Part shown: positions 25,072 to 37,262 of the stretch, in pieces | How positions within the stretch are numbered: the stretch's first letter is position 1 | Layout of the letters: each line of letters begins with the position of its first letter | From: Isoetes taiwanensis | Taxonomy: Eukaryota; Streptophyta; Lycopodiopsida; Isoetales; Isoetaceae | Reading direction: 5' to 3' | DNA length: 64,000 nt | Assembly: GCA_021234155.1 (NCBI GenBank) | Contig: JAJEKV010000047.1 | Coordinates: 9,340,033 to 9,404,032 of the forward strand | Notes under the pieces: generated by a model | Databases searched by the model: none | The model's input: the letters and a program-made list of their open reading frames with translations, nothing else | Told to the model about the DNA's origin: nothing | Made by a program: the position numbers and the translations under genes

Positions 25072-26008
25072 TGTTACAGGTGCTCCCAAGGGCATAGCCG
25101 GAATCGGGCCCTTGACGGACATCCATGAGCATGGGGGTACTATTGGTCGTGGTTGCCGGGCAGTTGTGATTTAATGGGCCATATTGACTGTAACCAGTCT
25201 ATGGTGACGAGATGCGGGATAAGTGCTATTAATGGCTAACAACAGGTAATGGTTCGCTAGGGGGCACTAATATTGTAAAATATTAGTGCGGAAGGAGCTA
25301 GCGGGGTTTGCAGAGACAAAAAACCAATATGGGTGCATGGTTAGCATTGTTGTATTAATGTTAATGGAACTAGTGTTTAGTGTAGGCACTAGGAGGCCTA
25401 ATGCATTAAAATAAAAGAATGCAAGTTAGCTATGGATATTAATGTTTATTAAATGGACATGTGGCACCAAGTTATTGGATAGGTTCTTTAACCTGTTATA
25501 GAACAGAAGGGAGCGAAATCGTATCAGGCCGGATAGATCGAAGAGTTCGTGGCAGAAAACTCTGATCTGGATCGAATCAGGGCATGAGCTGGCCGGTTTT
25601 GGGTTGTAGATAACTTCAGTGAACTCCAGAGATTGGGTTATAAAGTCTGGAGGAAGAATTGGCTCAGGGAACGAATGGGGATCAGAGATATTGATAAGCC
25701 GATTCTGCTATAAGTATTGTCCATTTGATTCAAGGCTTGACCCACAGGGTCAGAATAGCAGCCTAAGGCTGTGATTAAGGCCCCAAGGCAGCTTGTTGCT
25801 GCCCAAGGTCGAATTGGGCTTGATAGCCGGTGGATACCCATCTAGGGAGAATTCCTTGGAAGGAACCGGCCTGCTGAGAGTGCTTCGCATAAGCAGCAAG
25901 CCGTTGTGGTCAGGAGGGGGATCTGGGATCCAAGGTGTGGGAGGAACTGATCGGCGTGGCACACGCGGGCAGGAGTGGTTCACTTGGAAAAAAAATTCTG
26001 CTTTAACA
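25072..26008 (+). repeat. 3' LTR of the second Ty3 element (937 bp)
   Basis: It begins TGTTACAGGTG after the polypurine tract and ends TTTAACA, and its last 570 bases match the truncated 5' LTR. It holds about 26 bases (near 25820-25845, containing GATAGCCGGTGGATACCC) absent from the 5' copy. Confidence 0.88.
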
Positions 26009-26023
26009 ACAACAAACAAGAAA

Positions 26024-27135
26024 GTGGATCATACCATGCGAATTTCGTGTATTCCAATTTTTTAGCGTATAACATAGTTCGCTTGGTGTGATCTTTTTGG
26101 AAAAAGATGACTTCCAATAATAAAATTACTTTGATTATTTTTTAATAAAAGAAATATATATGTGTCTTATTTGAAGTAAAGTGTGGATATGTGACGTGCT
26201 CCTTTATTGATAAAGTGTTTGCTTTTTGAAAAGGGCTAATAACTTTATGTACTTGGTAAAGTATTTTAGATGCAAATAGGAAGGGGTACTTGTATTTGAG
26301 TTTAATTTGACAATAAGCAAGAACGCGTATCACACCATGCGAAATGATTGTGTTCCATGTTTTTTGCATATGTATTATTCGCTTGATGTGATCCTTCTTA
26401 AAAAAGAATATGCTCTTTGAAAAGGGCTAATAACTCTATGTACTTGAGGTGGTAAAACATTAAATAAGAAGGGGTACTTGTGTTTAATTTTAATTTGACA
26501 ACAAATAAGAAAGTATATCACACCATGCGAATTTAGTGTGTTCCATTTTTTTTGCCTATTCGCTTGGTGTGATCCTTCTGTAAAAGAATATGCTCTTTCA
26601 AAAGGGCTAATAACTTATGTACTTAAGAGTTAATTTGACAACAAATAAGAAAGTGGATCACACCATGCGAATTTTAGTGTGGCCCTTTTTTTTTTGCATA
26701 TGTATTATTCGTTTGGTGTGATCCATCTTGGAAAAAAAATGTCTCAAGTAAAAAGAAATATCTTATTTAAATTGTAAAGTGTTAGTATGTAAATGTTGGT
26801 TTATTAAAAAGGTGTTTGCTATTTGAAATAGGCTTAGAACTTCACATACAAATGGGAGGCTATTGAATGGGTACTTGTATTTATATTTAATTTAACAACA
26901 AACAAGAAAGTAGGTCACGCCATACAGATTTGCTATGTTCCATCTTAATGTTATGTTATACAAAAATAACATTAAAATATATTTTAAAAAGTGTAAGCAA
27001 GAGAGTATTTGTTTACCCTAAGTTGTAAGTTCAATATTTATGTTTCTATTTACTTTTTTACGCAAGGATCACACCATGCGAATTTCTTATACACAATTAT
27101 TTTTGCGCATGAAGATTTCGCGTCATATGATCCTC
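26024..27135. repeat. Series of spaced hairpins with arms GGATCACACCATGCGAA
   Basis: Five inverted-repeat units lie at about 26025-26096, 26328-26394, 26517-26574, 26655-26724 and 27066-27132, and a weaker one near 26910. Each has a left arm GGATCACACCATGCGAA and a right arm TTCGCTTGGTGTGATCC (16 of 17 complementary) around a 25-40 base AT-rich loop. The spacers are also repeated (AAAAGGGCTAATAACT, TTTGACAACAAATAAGAAAG). The array starts 16 bases after the LTR end. Confidence 0.8.
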
Positions 27136-29100
27136 TTTAAACAAGATGGCTTTGACCTTCAATGTTCATAAATTTTATGAATGTTTGTATATAAGAATGT
27201 CACATATCATATTTTCTTAGAAAATGGTCATCAAATGGATAACAAGTGAAAGAGTTCTTCTACTACTTAAAGAGTTTCAAGACTTTTTTTTTTTGCTATA
27301 ATTTAAATAGCAGTGAATTTTTAAAAGAATCTATTGTGAAAAGTAGTCAAAGACTTCTTGTATTAGAGGTATCTAAACACAAACACCATACCTTTTGTAC
27401 TTCAAGAATGTATGAACCCTTCGCATTGCAAAGTATAATGTCATTTATTAGCATCTTCATGGACATTTCCCCTTCCTTAAAGGGGTACTTCTTTGATCGA
27501 TGCTATTCTAGTGATCTCCACCTCTTCAACACAATAAGTTATTTTGGCATAGCTATTAATCATATCTTCATTCTGTCATATATGTAAAAGGGTTGGTGGC
27601 TATTTTTCCTCCACCTCTTTCAGTGCTTCTATGAAAAAAGCTATCTTGGCTGCTTATGGGATTTCTCCATGCCTTGTTCACTTCGTAACTGTCCCATTTC
27701 TAAGAGGCGCATGCACCCATAGTATATGCCTGTACTGAGTGCATCCATATCAGCTTTAATGTTTTTGTTAGGGGCTTTTACAAACCTCTTTGCATCTTGT
27801 TCTTTAAGATGTATTCGCTATATGTATGGGAACAAGTCTGAGAGCATCTCAAGCTTATTTCTTTCTCAATGAGGAATGGATATCATGAGCGCCCTCCTCT
27901 TCAACATCAACTATTACTTTTCTATATTCAAATTCCTTTGCCTTGTGACTGTCAGTAAGCCATCATCATTAGCCGCGATGGTTTAATGCCATAAATATTT
28001 TTTATTTGTTTTTAATATGTGAAAATGGGACAATAAATACGCGATTCCTCGAAATCCGTGAGAATCTTTAATTATGAAGGGTTAATCTACATGGCATTGG
28101 GGAGGAGAATAAGAAATCTGATGTGGAATGGCTCTTACGAGGCCATTTTTAGATCCCAAATCCGCCCTAATGGTCATAGGGTTCTTGGAGTCAATGGTAC
28201 CCATAGGTCTGTTATTGGAAAGAATTTCTAAACTGTGCATACTTGAGAACGGAAGATATTTCGGGTTTCAGGATGGGATGTTCAGGAATGGCATGGAGAC
28301 ACCTCCTTTGAACTTCAACTGTCCATGTAGTGCACCTGTGTTTATGTAAGCAATTTCTCCAGCTCCTCTTCCTGCCAATGTTCAAACTATGCAGCAGAAG
28401 AAGTCGTGGCAATTGGAGCGTACGCATGTGACAGCAATGATATGTGAAGCCAGACAACAAGCTTTCTGTGTTCTCTACCTCTGCATTCACATTCACACTA
28501 ACTTATCTACCTACCTACCTACCTACCTACCTACCTACCTACCTACTCCTAGTATGCGTCAGAAAGGGTTGCAGGCTACTGTGAATGTAGTGCATTGTGG
28601 GCTAAACACTGACAAACAATTAATTAATTGTAGTAGAATTTTCCTTCTCCTGCTTGGTTTATGCTGACTTCTTAGTATGTCTGTAGGCATTCATGTTGGA
28701 GTGTTGCTGTCAAGAAGGAGGTCACTGTAAAAGGTGCAGGTATAGAGGAGCTGTAGTTATACTTGTGTTGTCGTGGTGGAGGGATCTAGGGGCAGAAGTC
28801 GTCACCAAATTTGGTTCATTTGTTTGCATCTATTACTGTAACATATGCCAATCTGAACTTGCTTTGTTGGCTTTTTAATGGCGTTACATTGTGTGCATGC
28901 CAATTTTGGCGGAAATGTTCTTATGAAGCTTGAAAATAGTAAATAAGATTTGACTAGTATACTGACTTCTTACAATGGACGCATAATCATATGGTGACGT
29001 GGAAATAACAGTTTGACCCCATCTTGTATGGACGGTTGAAGTGGAGGGATAAGGCATTAGATCGGGAATACTCCTTGATCTAATGGATGAGAATTAGCGA
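27136..29100. other. No recognised gene
   Basis: AT-rich at first, with a 113-codon frame at 27246-27587 that shows no recognisable family. A (CTAC)10 microsatellite occupies 28507-28546. Nothing else can be supported. Confidence 0.4.
28507..28546 (+). repeat. (CTAC)10 microsatellite
   Basis: Ten uninterrupted CTAC units are visible. Confidence 0.95.
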
Positions 29101-29211
29101 TAAGGGAAAATTTTCGGTGTAACCCCACACTGATAGGAGACTTAAAAGTGTCCACACAGCATCTTAAGGGAAAAATTTAGGTGGAACTCAACACTGATAC
29201 GAGACTTAAAA
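29101..29211 (+). repeat. Tandem duplication in the LINE 5' region
   Basis: Two units of about 63 bases start TTAAGGGAAAA at 29101 and 29164 and share CACACTGATA and GAGACTTAAAA. They may be 5' UTR monomers carrying promoter activity, as in some L1 families, but this is inference. Confidence 0.6.
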
Positions 29212-29283
29212 TCCTTTCACAAAAATCCAAAAGATTTTATTCTCTTTGGCAACTTTGCTAATTCTGCAGATAACAACCAGGGG

Positions 29284-31689
29284 ATGGATCCTAAAACCTT
29301 CAAGACTCCAGTTTGGGATAATCTCACCAAGGATCCAGACATGTGGGGTCGGGTTCCCTTGCTTGATCCGGTCACACAAATTCCACTTCCATACGGTGTA
29401 CCTAAATCTTCTGTCGAGATACAAAATGATGACACCTATGATGCTGCTCTAATGGAACTTCGACCTATTGAAGGGAGCAAGCAAAAACTCTACCATGGTA
29501 TTTCACTTGATCTTCCCTCTGTCCATTCTAAGATATCTTCTTTAAAAGATACTGCTGTGATTATCAAGGTTACTAAGTCTGGCATCCAACTGGATAAGCT
29601 ATGGTCCTATTTCCTTAACTTACATAAAGGTGTGCCCATCAATGCCATATACTGGTTAAATTTTCCTTACATAATGGTAGAGTGTGGAAACCAGAGAACA
29701 GCCAATTATCTTCTCAAACTTGGCTCTCTAACTTTTGAATCATTCTACTTGGCTTTTCTGAAATGGGACCCGAAATTAACTTCTGAGAGAATGGGAAATC
29801 TTTGTGTGGCCTCTACAACCTTACAGGGATTGAACCCCATCTACTAGAATGAAGAATGCTTTCAGCTTCTTTTCAATTCCATTGGGAATTACATCTGCAC
29901 TGATTACTCTCCATCCAGATCCCCTAGATCTTTCATACAGCTTGACCTTTCCAAAAACATTCCCACCTCCATTCCTTTTCTTGATGCCTTTGGCCAAAGC
30001 TCCTACCTATATTTGAGATGGTCTGGCTTACCTCCTCAATGCCAAAATTGTTTAAAAAGACACTTCTGGTATACAGACTGCTCATTGGATGCAAGTTTGG
30101 AAAACAATGTGGAAACTCAACAGGGAAACAAAAAGGGATGGCCCCTCAATTATGATGGTACAGATAAAGATAAGGGGAGATTTATTTCAGGAAGTTATGG
30201 AGATTCATTTAAACAGAAGGGATTGCATATTTCAGAAAGGTCAGAGGTATCTACCATGACTAATACAGTGGTCAACCAAAGTCAAACTCATCAATGGCAC
30301 AAAGTCAATGGAAGCAAGAAAAGAATCAGAAATAATCAGTCAAAAAGACAAGGATCTGCAGCTCACAAGGACAGTATTAATGACAGGAGAGTCAACAATC
30401 CAAATGTTAATATTGCAACAGGCAATTACCAGAGTATCAAAGTTCTCCAAAACTTTGAAAGACAAAAGGATAAAGGGAAGGCTCCAATGCAGTACTCTGA
30501 GTCAGGCACAGAGAAACTCCATAATATGCTGAATCATGCGATTGCTGATTCTAATCAAAAGATTCAAAATATGCCTGAACACCAATGCCTTGTCAGTGGT
30601 AAGAGTGTTCCATTACTTAATCAAAGCCATGCTAGACAAAAACCAGCCATTTTAAAAGGATTGAAGATTTGTGATCAAATATTGGCAGACAGTTTTACAA
30701 TTGCTGCTAAAGATGACCCCAAAATGACATGTGCTTCTCTGAAAAATAATTTGCACAATGTTCCTAAGGGCCAGCCAAAAAATGCATCTCGACCTGCTAA
30801 AGATCCTGCAGACTTCACTCCTCAAGGTTTGGATCCAACAAAAAATCAAAATGTTGCTGCCCAAGTGCCAACTCCAAGTCAAGATAATACTATTGTTACT
30901 CCTGGTTTATCTGAAGATCCAAAAGGTGCTCAAACTGAACCTGTGGATAACTTGGTTGACAGGATTGACTGCTCCAACAAATTCGAGGTACTTGCTAACT
31001 TAAATGTTGAACAAGATTTAGATTTTTTATTGAGCAATAAAGCAGCTGACCCTGGTCAGAAAGATTCCTCTCTGTCCCCCATGAACATCCATAACCACCA
31101 CTTGCCATTTCTTGATCCCTTAATTGATATTGACAATCCACCTCCTAATTTCATTATCTCCACATCCCCTACCTCAAAAGAAGTGGCAGATCAGTTGGCA
31201 GTTCTGCAAGATGGTCTTCATTTGAACTCTTCCAGTCCACACTCAATCAATGATTTGGAAAGTTTGGACAAGCCTGCTGATGATGTAGAAATAGTAAAGG
31301 AAACTCCAGATATGGTTCAGGATACAGTGTCAGATCAAGACTGCTTGGACACAGGAAGCAGGGACCAATCCCAACAATGCTGCAAGGAGGATGCTACTGA
31401 CAGGCAAGTACCTTTCTATTATAACTCAACAGAATTGGATAATATAGTAGATTCTCTAAATTTGTTTGAGTTTATCCCTGGGGGATGTTCTGATGATGAA
31501 TCTGGGAGTGACAAAGAAAATTGGGGCAGTGAAATTTTTTTATCTGATTCTTTGGCTAATAAGAAACCTAATAAGGATCCTAAAGCTAAAAGGAAAAAAA
31601 AGGCCACTTCCAAGTCTGAAATTCTATCTTCTATCCATAGAACTCCTGCAGGAAATACAAGAAGTAAAAAGAACAAGAGAAATAGATAA
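29284..31689 (+). pseudogene. LINE ORF1 (DUF4283-like plus zinc knuckle), one internal stop
   Basis: A single frame of 802 codons is interrupted only by a TAG at 29845-29847 (codon 188). The amino-terminal part (IKVTKSGIQLDKLWSYFLNL and AIYWLNFPYIMVECGN) resembles the RNA-binding-like DUF4283 region of plant LINE ORF1 proteins. Directly after the stop, LRWSGLPPQCQNCLKRHFW leads into a zinc knuckle with altered spacing (Cys-x2-Cys-x3-His-x5-Cys). The rest is long, hydrophilic and Ser/Asp/Asn-rich and ends in a basic tail (KAKRKKKATSKS). ORF1 proteins coat LINE RNA and carry it back to the nucleus. A sequence with one stop and 800 open codons suggests relatively recent insertion. Confidence 0.85.
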
Positions 31690-31729
31690 TTCTGCCTCCT
31701 TTTCTCCTTAGCTTGGACTTTGTTTTTAA

Positions 31730-34700
31730 ATGAAGATACTCTCATGGAATGTTAGAGGGATCAAGGGTTCACTTAAGAGAAGAAGAATTATTTCTCAACT
31801 CAGAGTTTATAAGCCTGATATAATCCTCCTTCAGGAAACCAAGCTGCCAAAATTTGAGAGCTCTAATCTCTCTGATTGGATCCACCCTGGATCTTCCTCC
31901 ATCTGGATTGAGGCCACAGGGACCAGTGGGGGATTAACTATAATTTGGAAGTCTTTGAATCATGCATCTTTTCATAACAGCCCTACTAGGTGTTGGCAGG
32001 CAGTTATCTTTACAATTAATAACTCCAATTTTGGAGTCATATGCTCCAACTTGTCCAAAGCAAAGGGAAGCCTTATGGCCTGACATCAACTCTTGGATTT
32101 CTTCTCAACCATTGATGAATTGGGTGATTGCTGGAGATTTTAATAATACTCCAAACTGGGATATGAAATTAGGCAATAAAATAAATATGTCCACTCTAGA
32201 GAGGCTCAATTGGGATACTTTTATCTCTGATAGCAATCTGATTTATGTGCCTTCCTCCACTGCAAATTACACTTGGTCAAACAAGCAGAAAGATTCCAAA
32301 AGAGTTTTTTGTGCTCTAGATAGATTCTATGTCTCCAACACTATTGACTCCTTTTGGGATAATTGCTTTGTGACTAGTGATGAAGCCACCTCCATATCAG
32401 ACCATCAACCTCAGTTTCTCCACTCCAATCATTTGCTTAATCTTCCCAGAGATGGGAATATCCCATTCAAACTTAATTGCTCACTTCTTCTTAATGAGCA
32501 ATTCTGTCTGGATTTTAGAGAATTCTATCAGACATTGCAAAATTGCCACACTCAATCCATGAAGAACTTTTATTTCAAGATCAAGCAAATTAAGTCTTGG
32601 ATACTCTAATTTTAAGGAGAGATCTCGACAAAAAGAGAGCTTGTTTGCTAAAATGAGAGACCTCAGATCCTGTTTGCAGAATGATCCATATAATGTTGAT
32701 CTCCACATTGGGGAGGAGATTTTGGAGAACCAAATCAAATCCATAGAAGAGGCTGAAGCCAAGAGCTATACCATTAAATGCAAAATTAAATACAACAAGG
32801 AAATGGATCTTGGTAGCTCCAAGTTTTTTTATAGGGCTGCCAAAAATAGAGTTCTCAATAATTCCATTATGCAAGTGCAAGCTGAAGATGGCACTATCAT
32901 TGATAACCCTCCTGGGATCAAGAATTTCTTCCATGATCAATATGCCTCTCTTTTTAATGACAGGATCAACAGCCCTGATATCACATCCAAAAGTATGAAA
33001 TTCAACTCCTTGATTGATCAAATTATCCCAGCTAGTCAAAATATTATGGATGAGTCTGTTGCTGCCCTCCCCTCAGAGAATGAAATTCATAATGTTCTGT
33101 GTAGTTTCAGCAAAGGCAAATCTCCAGGGCCAGATGGTTTGCCCCCAGAGTTCTACATGCACTTCTGGGATATCCTGAAAGTTGATATTGTCAATATGGT
33201 TCATGGGTTTTGGAAAGCTGATCATCTGCACTAGGGTTTATTACTCTCATTCCAAAAATAGACAAGCCTGTAACCTTTTCTGATTGGAGGCCTATTTCCC
33301 TGACCAACTCTACCTATAAATTATGTGCCAAGATTATAGCCAACAGGGTCAAAACTTTCCTTCAGAATCATATTGACATTAAGCAATCTGCTTTCTTGCC
33401 TAATAGATTCATTCTAGACAATTACATTGTAGCAATGGAAGGGCTGCATTGGAATAAGGTCTCCTCCCAGAGTTGTGTTCTTCTCAAGCTTGACTTTAAA
33501 AGAGCTTTTGACTCGGTCAATTGGGATTTCCTTGAGTTAGCTCTGAAGAAAATTGGTTTCAACAGCAAAATCATCTCTTTAATCTTTGGCCTCAATTCTA
33601 TGGCTAACTCCTCTGTTCTCATTAATGGTTCTCCATCTAAATTCTTCAAACTCTCCAGGGGGGTCAGACAAAGCTGCCCCTTAGCTCCTTACCTTTTCCT
33701 AGTGGCTGCTGAAATGCTTACCAAGGCAATTGATTTTAATCAAGAACGTGGAACCATCAAAGGCCTCGATCTTCCAGACAACAAAGGTAGCTTGATTATT
33801 TCTCAATATGCAGATGATACATTTGCATTTCTTGATTCCAGCTCTGATAACATTGCAAAATTCCTTACCATTATTGATTTATTCTCTGCTGCCTCTGGGA
33901 TTTACCTGAATCTCAATAAAAGCATCATTATTGGAGACACTGATCAGAATTCCATTTGTGGCATCAAAGTCATGAATACTATGCAAGCAACTAAACTCCT
34001 TGGGATGCCTCTGTCCTTAAATTCCAACATCAAAGGTTTATAGGATCCTATTCTGCAGAGAATTAGGAAAAAATTGAATATCTTTAGAAATTCCTTGTCT
34101 TTAGCTGGAAGAAGCTTAATTGCAAATTCTGTTTTGGCTGCATCTCACATCTATTTCTCTTCGGCTCTGATAGCTCCCAAATTGATTTACAATGAGCTTG
34201 ACAAGATTATTAGGAATTTTATTTGGAATGGCACTCACTCAGTTAATTGGGATTCAGTCACTCGTCCTAAAACTCTTGGTGGCTTAGGCTGCAAAAATCT
34301 GTACTTTCAAGCCTGTGCTTTGGCAGGGAAGTTCTTTTGGAGAACCTTATCAGGGAATAATTCTATGGCCTCTATTTTCATAAGGCACTGGATCTCCTGC
34401 TCTTATCCTGAAGGGCACCCTTCTATTAAGCATTCTCTCCCTGAGTCTGCTTTTTGCACTTTACACCCTGGCATCAACACTTCTCCTCTCATGCATAATA
34501 TGTTCAAGGCCTGGAATTTGGTGCAGAGTTGCTTTGATGAGCCAGATTTGCAGGATCTCCATATGCAATCCCCTCTATTTTGGTCTGCTGGATTCAAGGA
34601 TACAAATAATAATATTCTGGCCTTGAAGCATCCCAAAACTTATAAGAAATGGAGTAACCTTGGTATTTCTAAAATCAAGGATCTCTTTGCAAATGGTCAT

Positions 34701-35537
34701 CTTACCTCTTGGACTAACTTAAGAAGATCTATCCATGGGACCTCTAGTGATAAAGCTGTTTTCTTTCATTTTAAGAATATTCTTGCTAGATGTACCAATC
34801 TGGCTGACCATGCCAGTGGTATCAGTTGGAGAATTAATGGGAATAACAGTTACAAAGTTAGCAGAGTTTATGTCAGACTTAATCTCAAGAACAATCCTGT
34901 CAAAGCAAGAGTAAAGTGGTCAATATCTGAAGATGACTGCAAAAAGTTATTCAAGAACACATGGAATTCTTATTGCCCTCAGAAGGTCAACTATTTTATC
35001 TGGCTAATTGCCCAAAGGAGTCTTCCAAATCTTGTCTCCCTATCTAAGAGAAACACGACCATAATGCCTACTTGTCAATCAAATTGCTCGGAAAATGAAT
35101 CTATGGATCACATCTTTCAGTGCCCTAAGCTCACCAGTTTCTGGAATTGGTTTTATGCTAAATTTAGCAATTTCTTCTCTGCTAATTTGCAAGACAATCT
35201 GCTAAATTGTATCCAAAGTAATGATGCTTTTAAAAACACCATTATGTTTACTGCACTTTGGAATATCTGGAAATCTAGAAATAGGATTGTGCATGGTCAT
35301 AAAAAATTATCTACTTTCTGGATCAAAATGTCATTTCAACTAGATCTGGAAGCTTATGGTACTGCTCATAAGTGTAAATTTGCAGACTCCTATGACAGAA
35401 ATTGGGATCACATTGGTAAATTTATTGGTGGCTATAATATTTTTGTTTCTCATCTTCAAGTTGTCAATTCTAATGCACCTTTCTCTGATTTGTTTGATAG
35501 AATATCTGGATTTCCTCAGAGGGGAGGGCAGGACTAA
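31730..35537 (+). pseudogene. LINE ORF2: endonuclease and reverse transcriptase, frameshifted
   Basis: It begins MKILSWNVRGIKG 41 bases after ORF1. Endonuclease motifs are present (SWNVRGI, ILLQETKL, WVIAGDFNNTPNWD, ISDHQP). Reverse transcriptase follows: KGKSPGPDGLPPEFY, LKLDFKRAFDSVNWDFL, GVRQSCPLAPYLFL and the catalytic QYADD with YADD at 33807-33818. A zinc-binding RVT domain (CPQKVNYFIWLIAQRSLPNL, then CSENESMDHIFQCP) closes the protein. Frames change near 32050, 32600 and 33235, and a TAG stands at 34041-34043. All catalytic residues remain recognisable. ORF2 protein nicks target DNA and primes reverse transcription there. Confidence 0.92.
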
Positions 35538-35901
35538 ATTCGACACCATGTTGACTTACCATGAAGCCAGCTTATACTGCAACAATACTGGAGTTGCAAA
35601 CTTAAGGCCTCCAGGGCCAAATGCATCTAGGGATGACATTAAATTGTATGAGGTCAGAAGCAACAGCAATGAAAGATCATGGGCCAAAATATACTGCAGG
35701 GAGGTCATACAGATGTATTGTCTATTCAACTTTCTCTTCATGTATCATTTCTCGTTGACAGAAAGGCAGCTTGCAAGGTACAGGGAGATGTATTACTCAC
35801 ACAAAATGCTAGCTGATTTATATGGTACACTGCTGCTTCTTATGGGAAAAGAAAACATTTACTCCCTCCTCATTGAAAGTGGATCAGAGTGGCACAGATA
35901 A
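35538..35901 (+). other. Unrecognised coding-like segment after LINE ORF2
   Basis: After the ORF2 stop the sequence reads FDTMLTYHEASLYCNNTGVA and DDIKLYEVRSNSNERSWAKI, then reaches CRE followed by GT. An AG at 35759-35760 precedes RQLARYREMYYSHKMLADLY and GTLLLLMGKENIYSLLIESG, ending in TAA. The two blocks look like exons separated by a 59-base GT-AG intron. I do not recognise the family. It might be a captured host fragment or a lineage-specific LINE 3' module. Confidence 0.4.
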
Positions 35902-36053
35902 AGGCTTCTATTGGGTATATAATTCCATTTTCGACCAGATCACTAGTCAAGCTTCCTCATCTGCCTAGTCTTTCATCCTTCACTCCATCTACATGACTTC
36001 TCACTTCGTCACACTATCTAAACTTGTGTCAGTTGCTTATGCTCAATATTTTG

Positions 36054-36375
36054 TCTTTCTCTTGCTTAACATTTTTGCTATGCACTTGGTTGGTAACATT
36101 TTTGCTATGCACTTGGTTGGTAATATTATGATGCAGGTTATTCTCATGGAAATCAGGGATCTTCACAATCAAAGCTCCATCTCAAGGGGGCAAAGCAGTC
36201 CTCTTGGCATACTTCACTTTTTGTGTTTGTCTTTCTCTTGCTTAACATTTTTGCTATGCACTTGGTTGGTAATATTATGATGCAGGTTATTCTCATGGAA
36301 ATCAGGGATTTTCACAATCAAAGCTCCATCTCAAGGGGGCAAAGCAGTCCTCTTGGCATACTTCACTTTTTTGTG
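36054..36375 (+). repeat. 149-base tandem duplication in the LINE 3' region
   Basis: The segment containing TTATTCTCATGGAAATCAGG, TCAAGGGGGCAAAGCAGTCC and TCTTGGCATACTTCAC occurs twice with a 149-base period. The shorter phrase TTTTTGCTATGCACTTGGTT occurs three times (near 36071, 36100 and 36249). Confidence 0.8.
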
Positions 36376-36549
36376 ATTGAATTGTCTGAACTACTTGACA
36401 CTTTTTACTGCAGTTAATTTTTTGTAACCTCATATACCTATTTGAGGTTAAGTATATTTTGGCTGAAACTAATGAGGAAGTTCACACTCCCATTAGTAAG
36501 TCAATTGTATGGCTTTAACTAATTAATGGAAAAAACATCTCTTACTCTC

Positions 36550-36565
36550 AAAAAAAAAAAAAAAA
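36550..36565 (+). other. Poly(A) tail of the LINE
   Basis: A run of 16 A residues follows a 3' region with no further coding potential and marks the 3' terminus of the insertion. Confidence 0.8.
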
Positions 36566-37262
36566 GTGTTTCTTTTAAAGTGGCCAATATACACTAAGCT
36601 AGCTACAGAACACTAGCCAATATTTACTAGGTTCGCAATCGATGTGGCCCCTGGAGGGCCGTCCGCAAGACACTGGGTTCCTAAACAGCGAGCATGCACC
36701 GTAGCGCGTTGGCAGAAAAAAGCCTGGTCTTTTGGACATACGAACGCCCGTGGTCAGCATCCCCCTGCTTTTGCAGCTCATAAAATCGGGAATCAACACC
36801 TGACAGTCATCCCCAACTCGAGAAGGTACCTCATTTCTGTCACATTTACACATCACGCATCTTTTTCTCCACTCAATTGTCTTACTTTCCAGTTCTGCAT
36901 TCGCTAACTTATGTTTGTCCTCAAATATATTAACACGAAAACAGACTTTTTACACCGAATATAAATAGCTTTAGTATAGTTTGGCATTATTTACACAGGC
37001 TGAATTAAAATATCCTTCCCATCTTTGCATCATTTACATTGTGGAAGACAAACAAATTGCTAGTTCATCTCTCTAGAATGGTTGTTGCTGGCATACAAAC
37101 GTATACTTGAGATCTGAAACAATCAAATAAACCAAATGGCTAACTGCAGCCGGATTCTGAACATCCAGTGGCTTTCAATGGACCTCAATTCTCGTCTTGC
37201 CATTTTATTCACAACTAGACTCAATCCCCACAAGTTTGCATGAGGATTTCAGTAGAAAAAGA
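36566..37262. other. No gene; 3' flank of ROPGEF
   Basis: About 0.7 kb with no supported coding region. The part nearest 37262 probably contains the 3' UTR of the ROPGEF gene on the minus strand. A moderately G+C-rich patch at 36640-36780 is not explained. Confidence 0.4.

Larger units (their letters stand above)
29101..36565 (+). mobile_element. L1-type LINE retrotransposon, near full length
   Basis: A 5' region with a 63-base tandem duplication, ORF1, ORF2 in the L1 order (endonuclease, reverse transcriptase, zinc-binding), a 3' region and a 16-base poly(A) run at 36550-36565 make up a nearly full-length plant L1. No target-site duplication could be identified, so the 5' limit is approximate. 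ORF1 is broken by one stop and ORF2 by several frameshifts, so the copy is probably inactive. Confidence 0.87.

Noticed and set aside
28128-28349. 73-codon frame with hydrophobic start
   Set aside because: No homology recognised, no splice or promoter context.
29140-36575. AAAAGTGT at both LINE ends as a target duplication
   Set aside because: The left copy lies within the repeated 5' unit and the match is only eight AT-rich bases.
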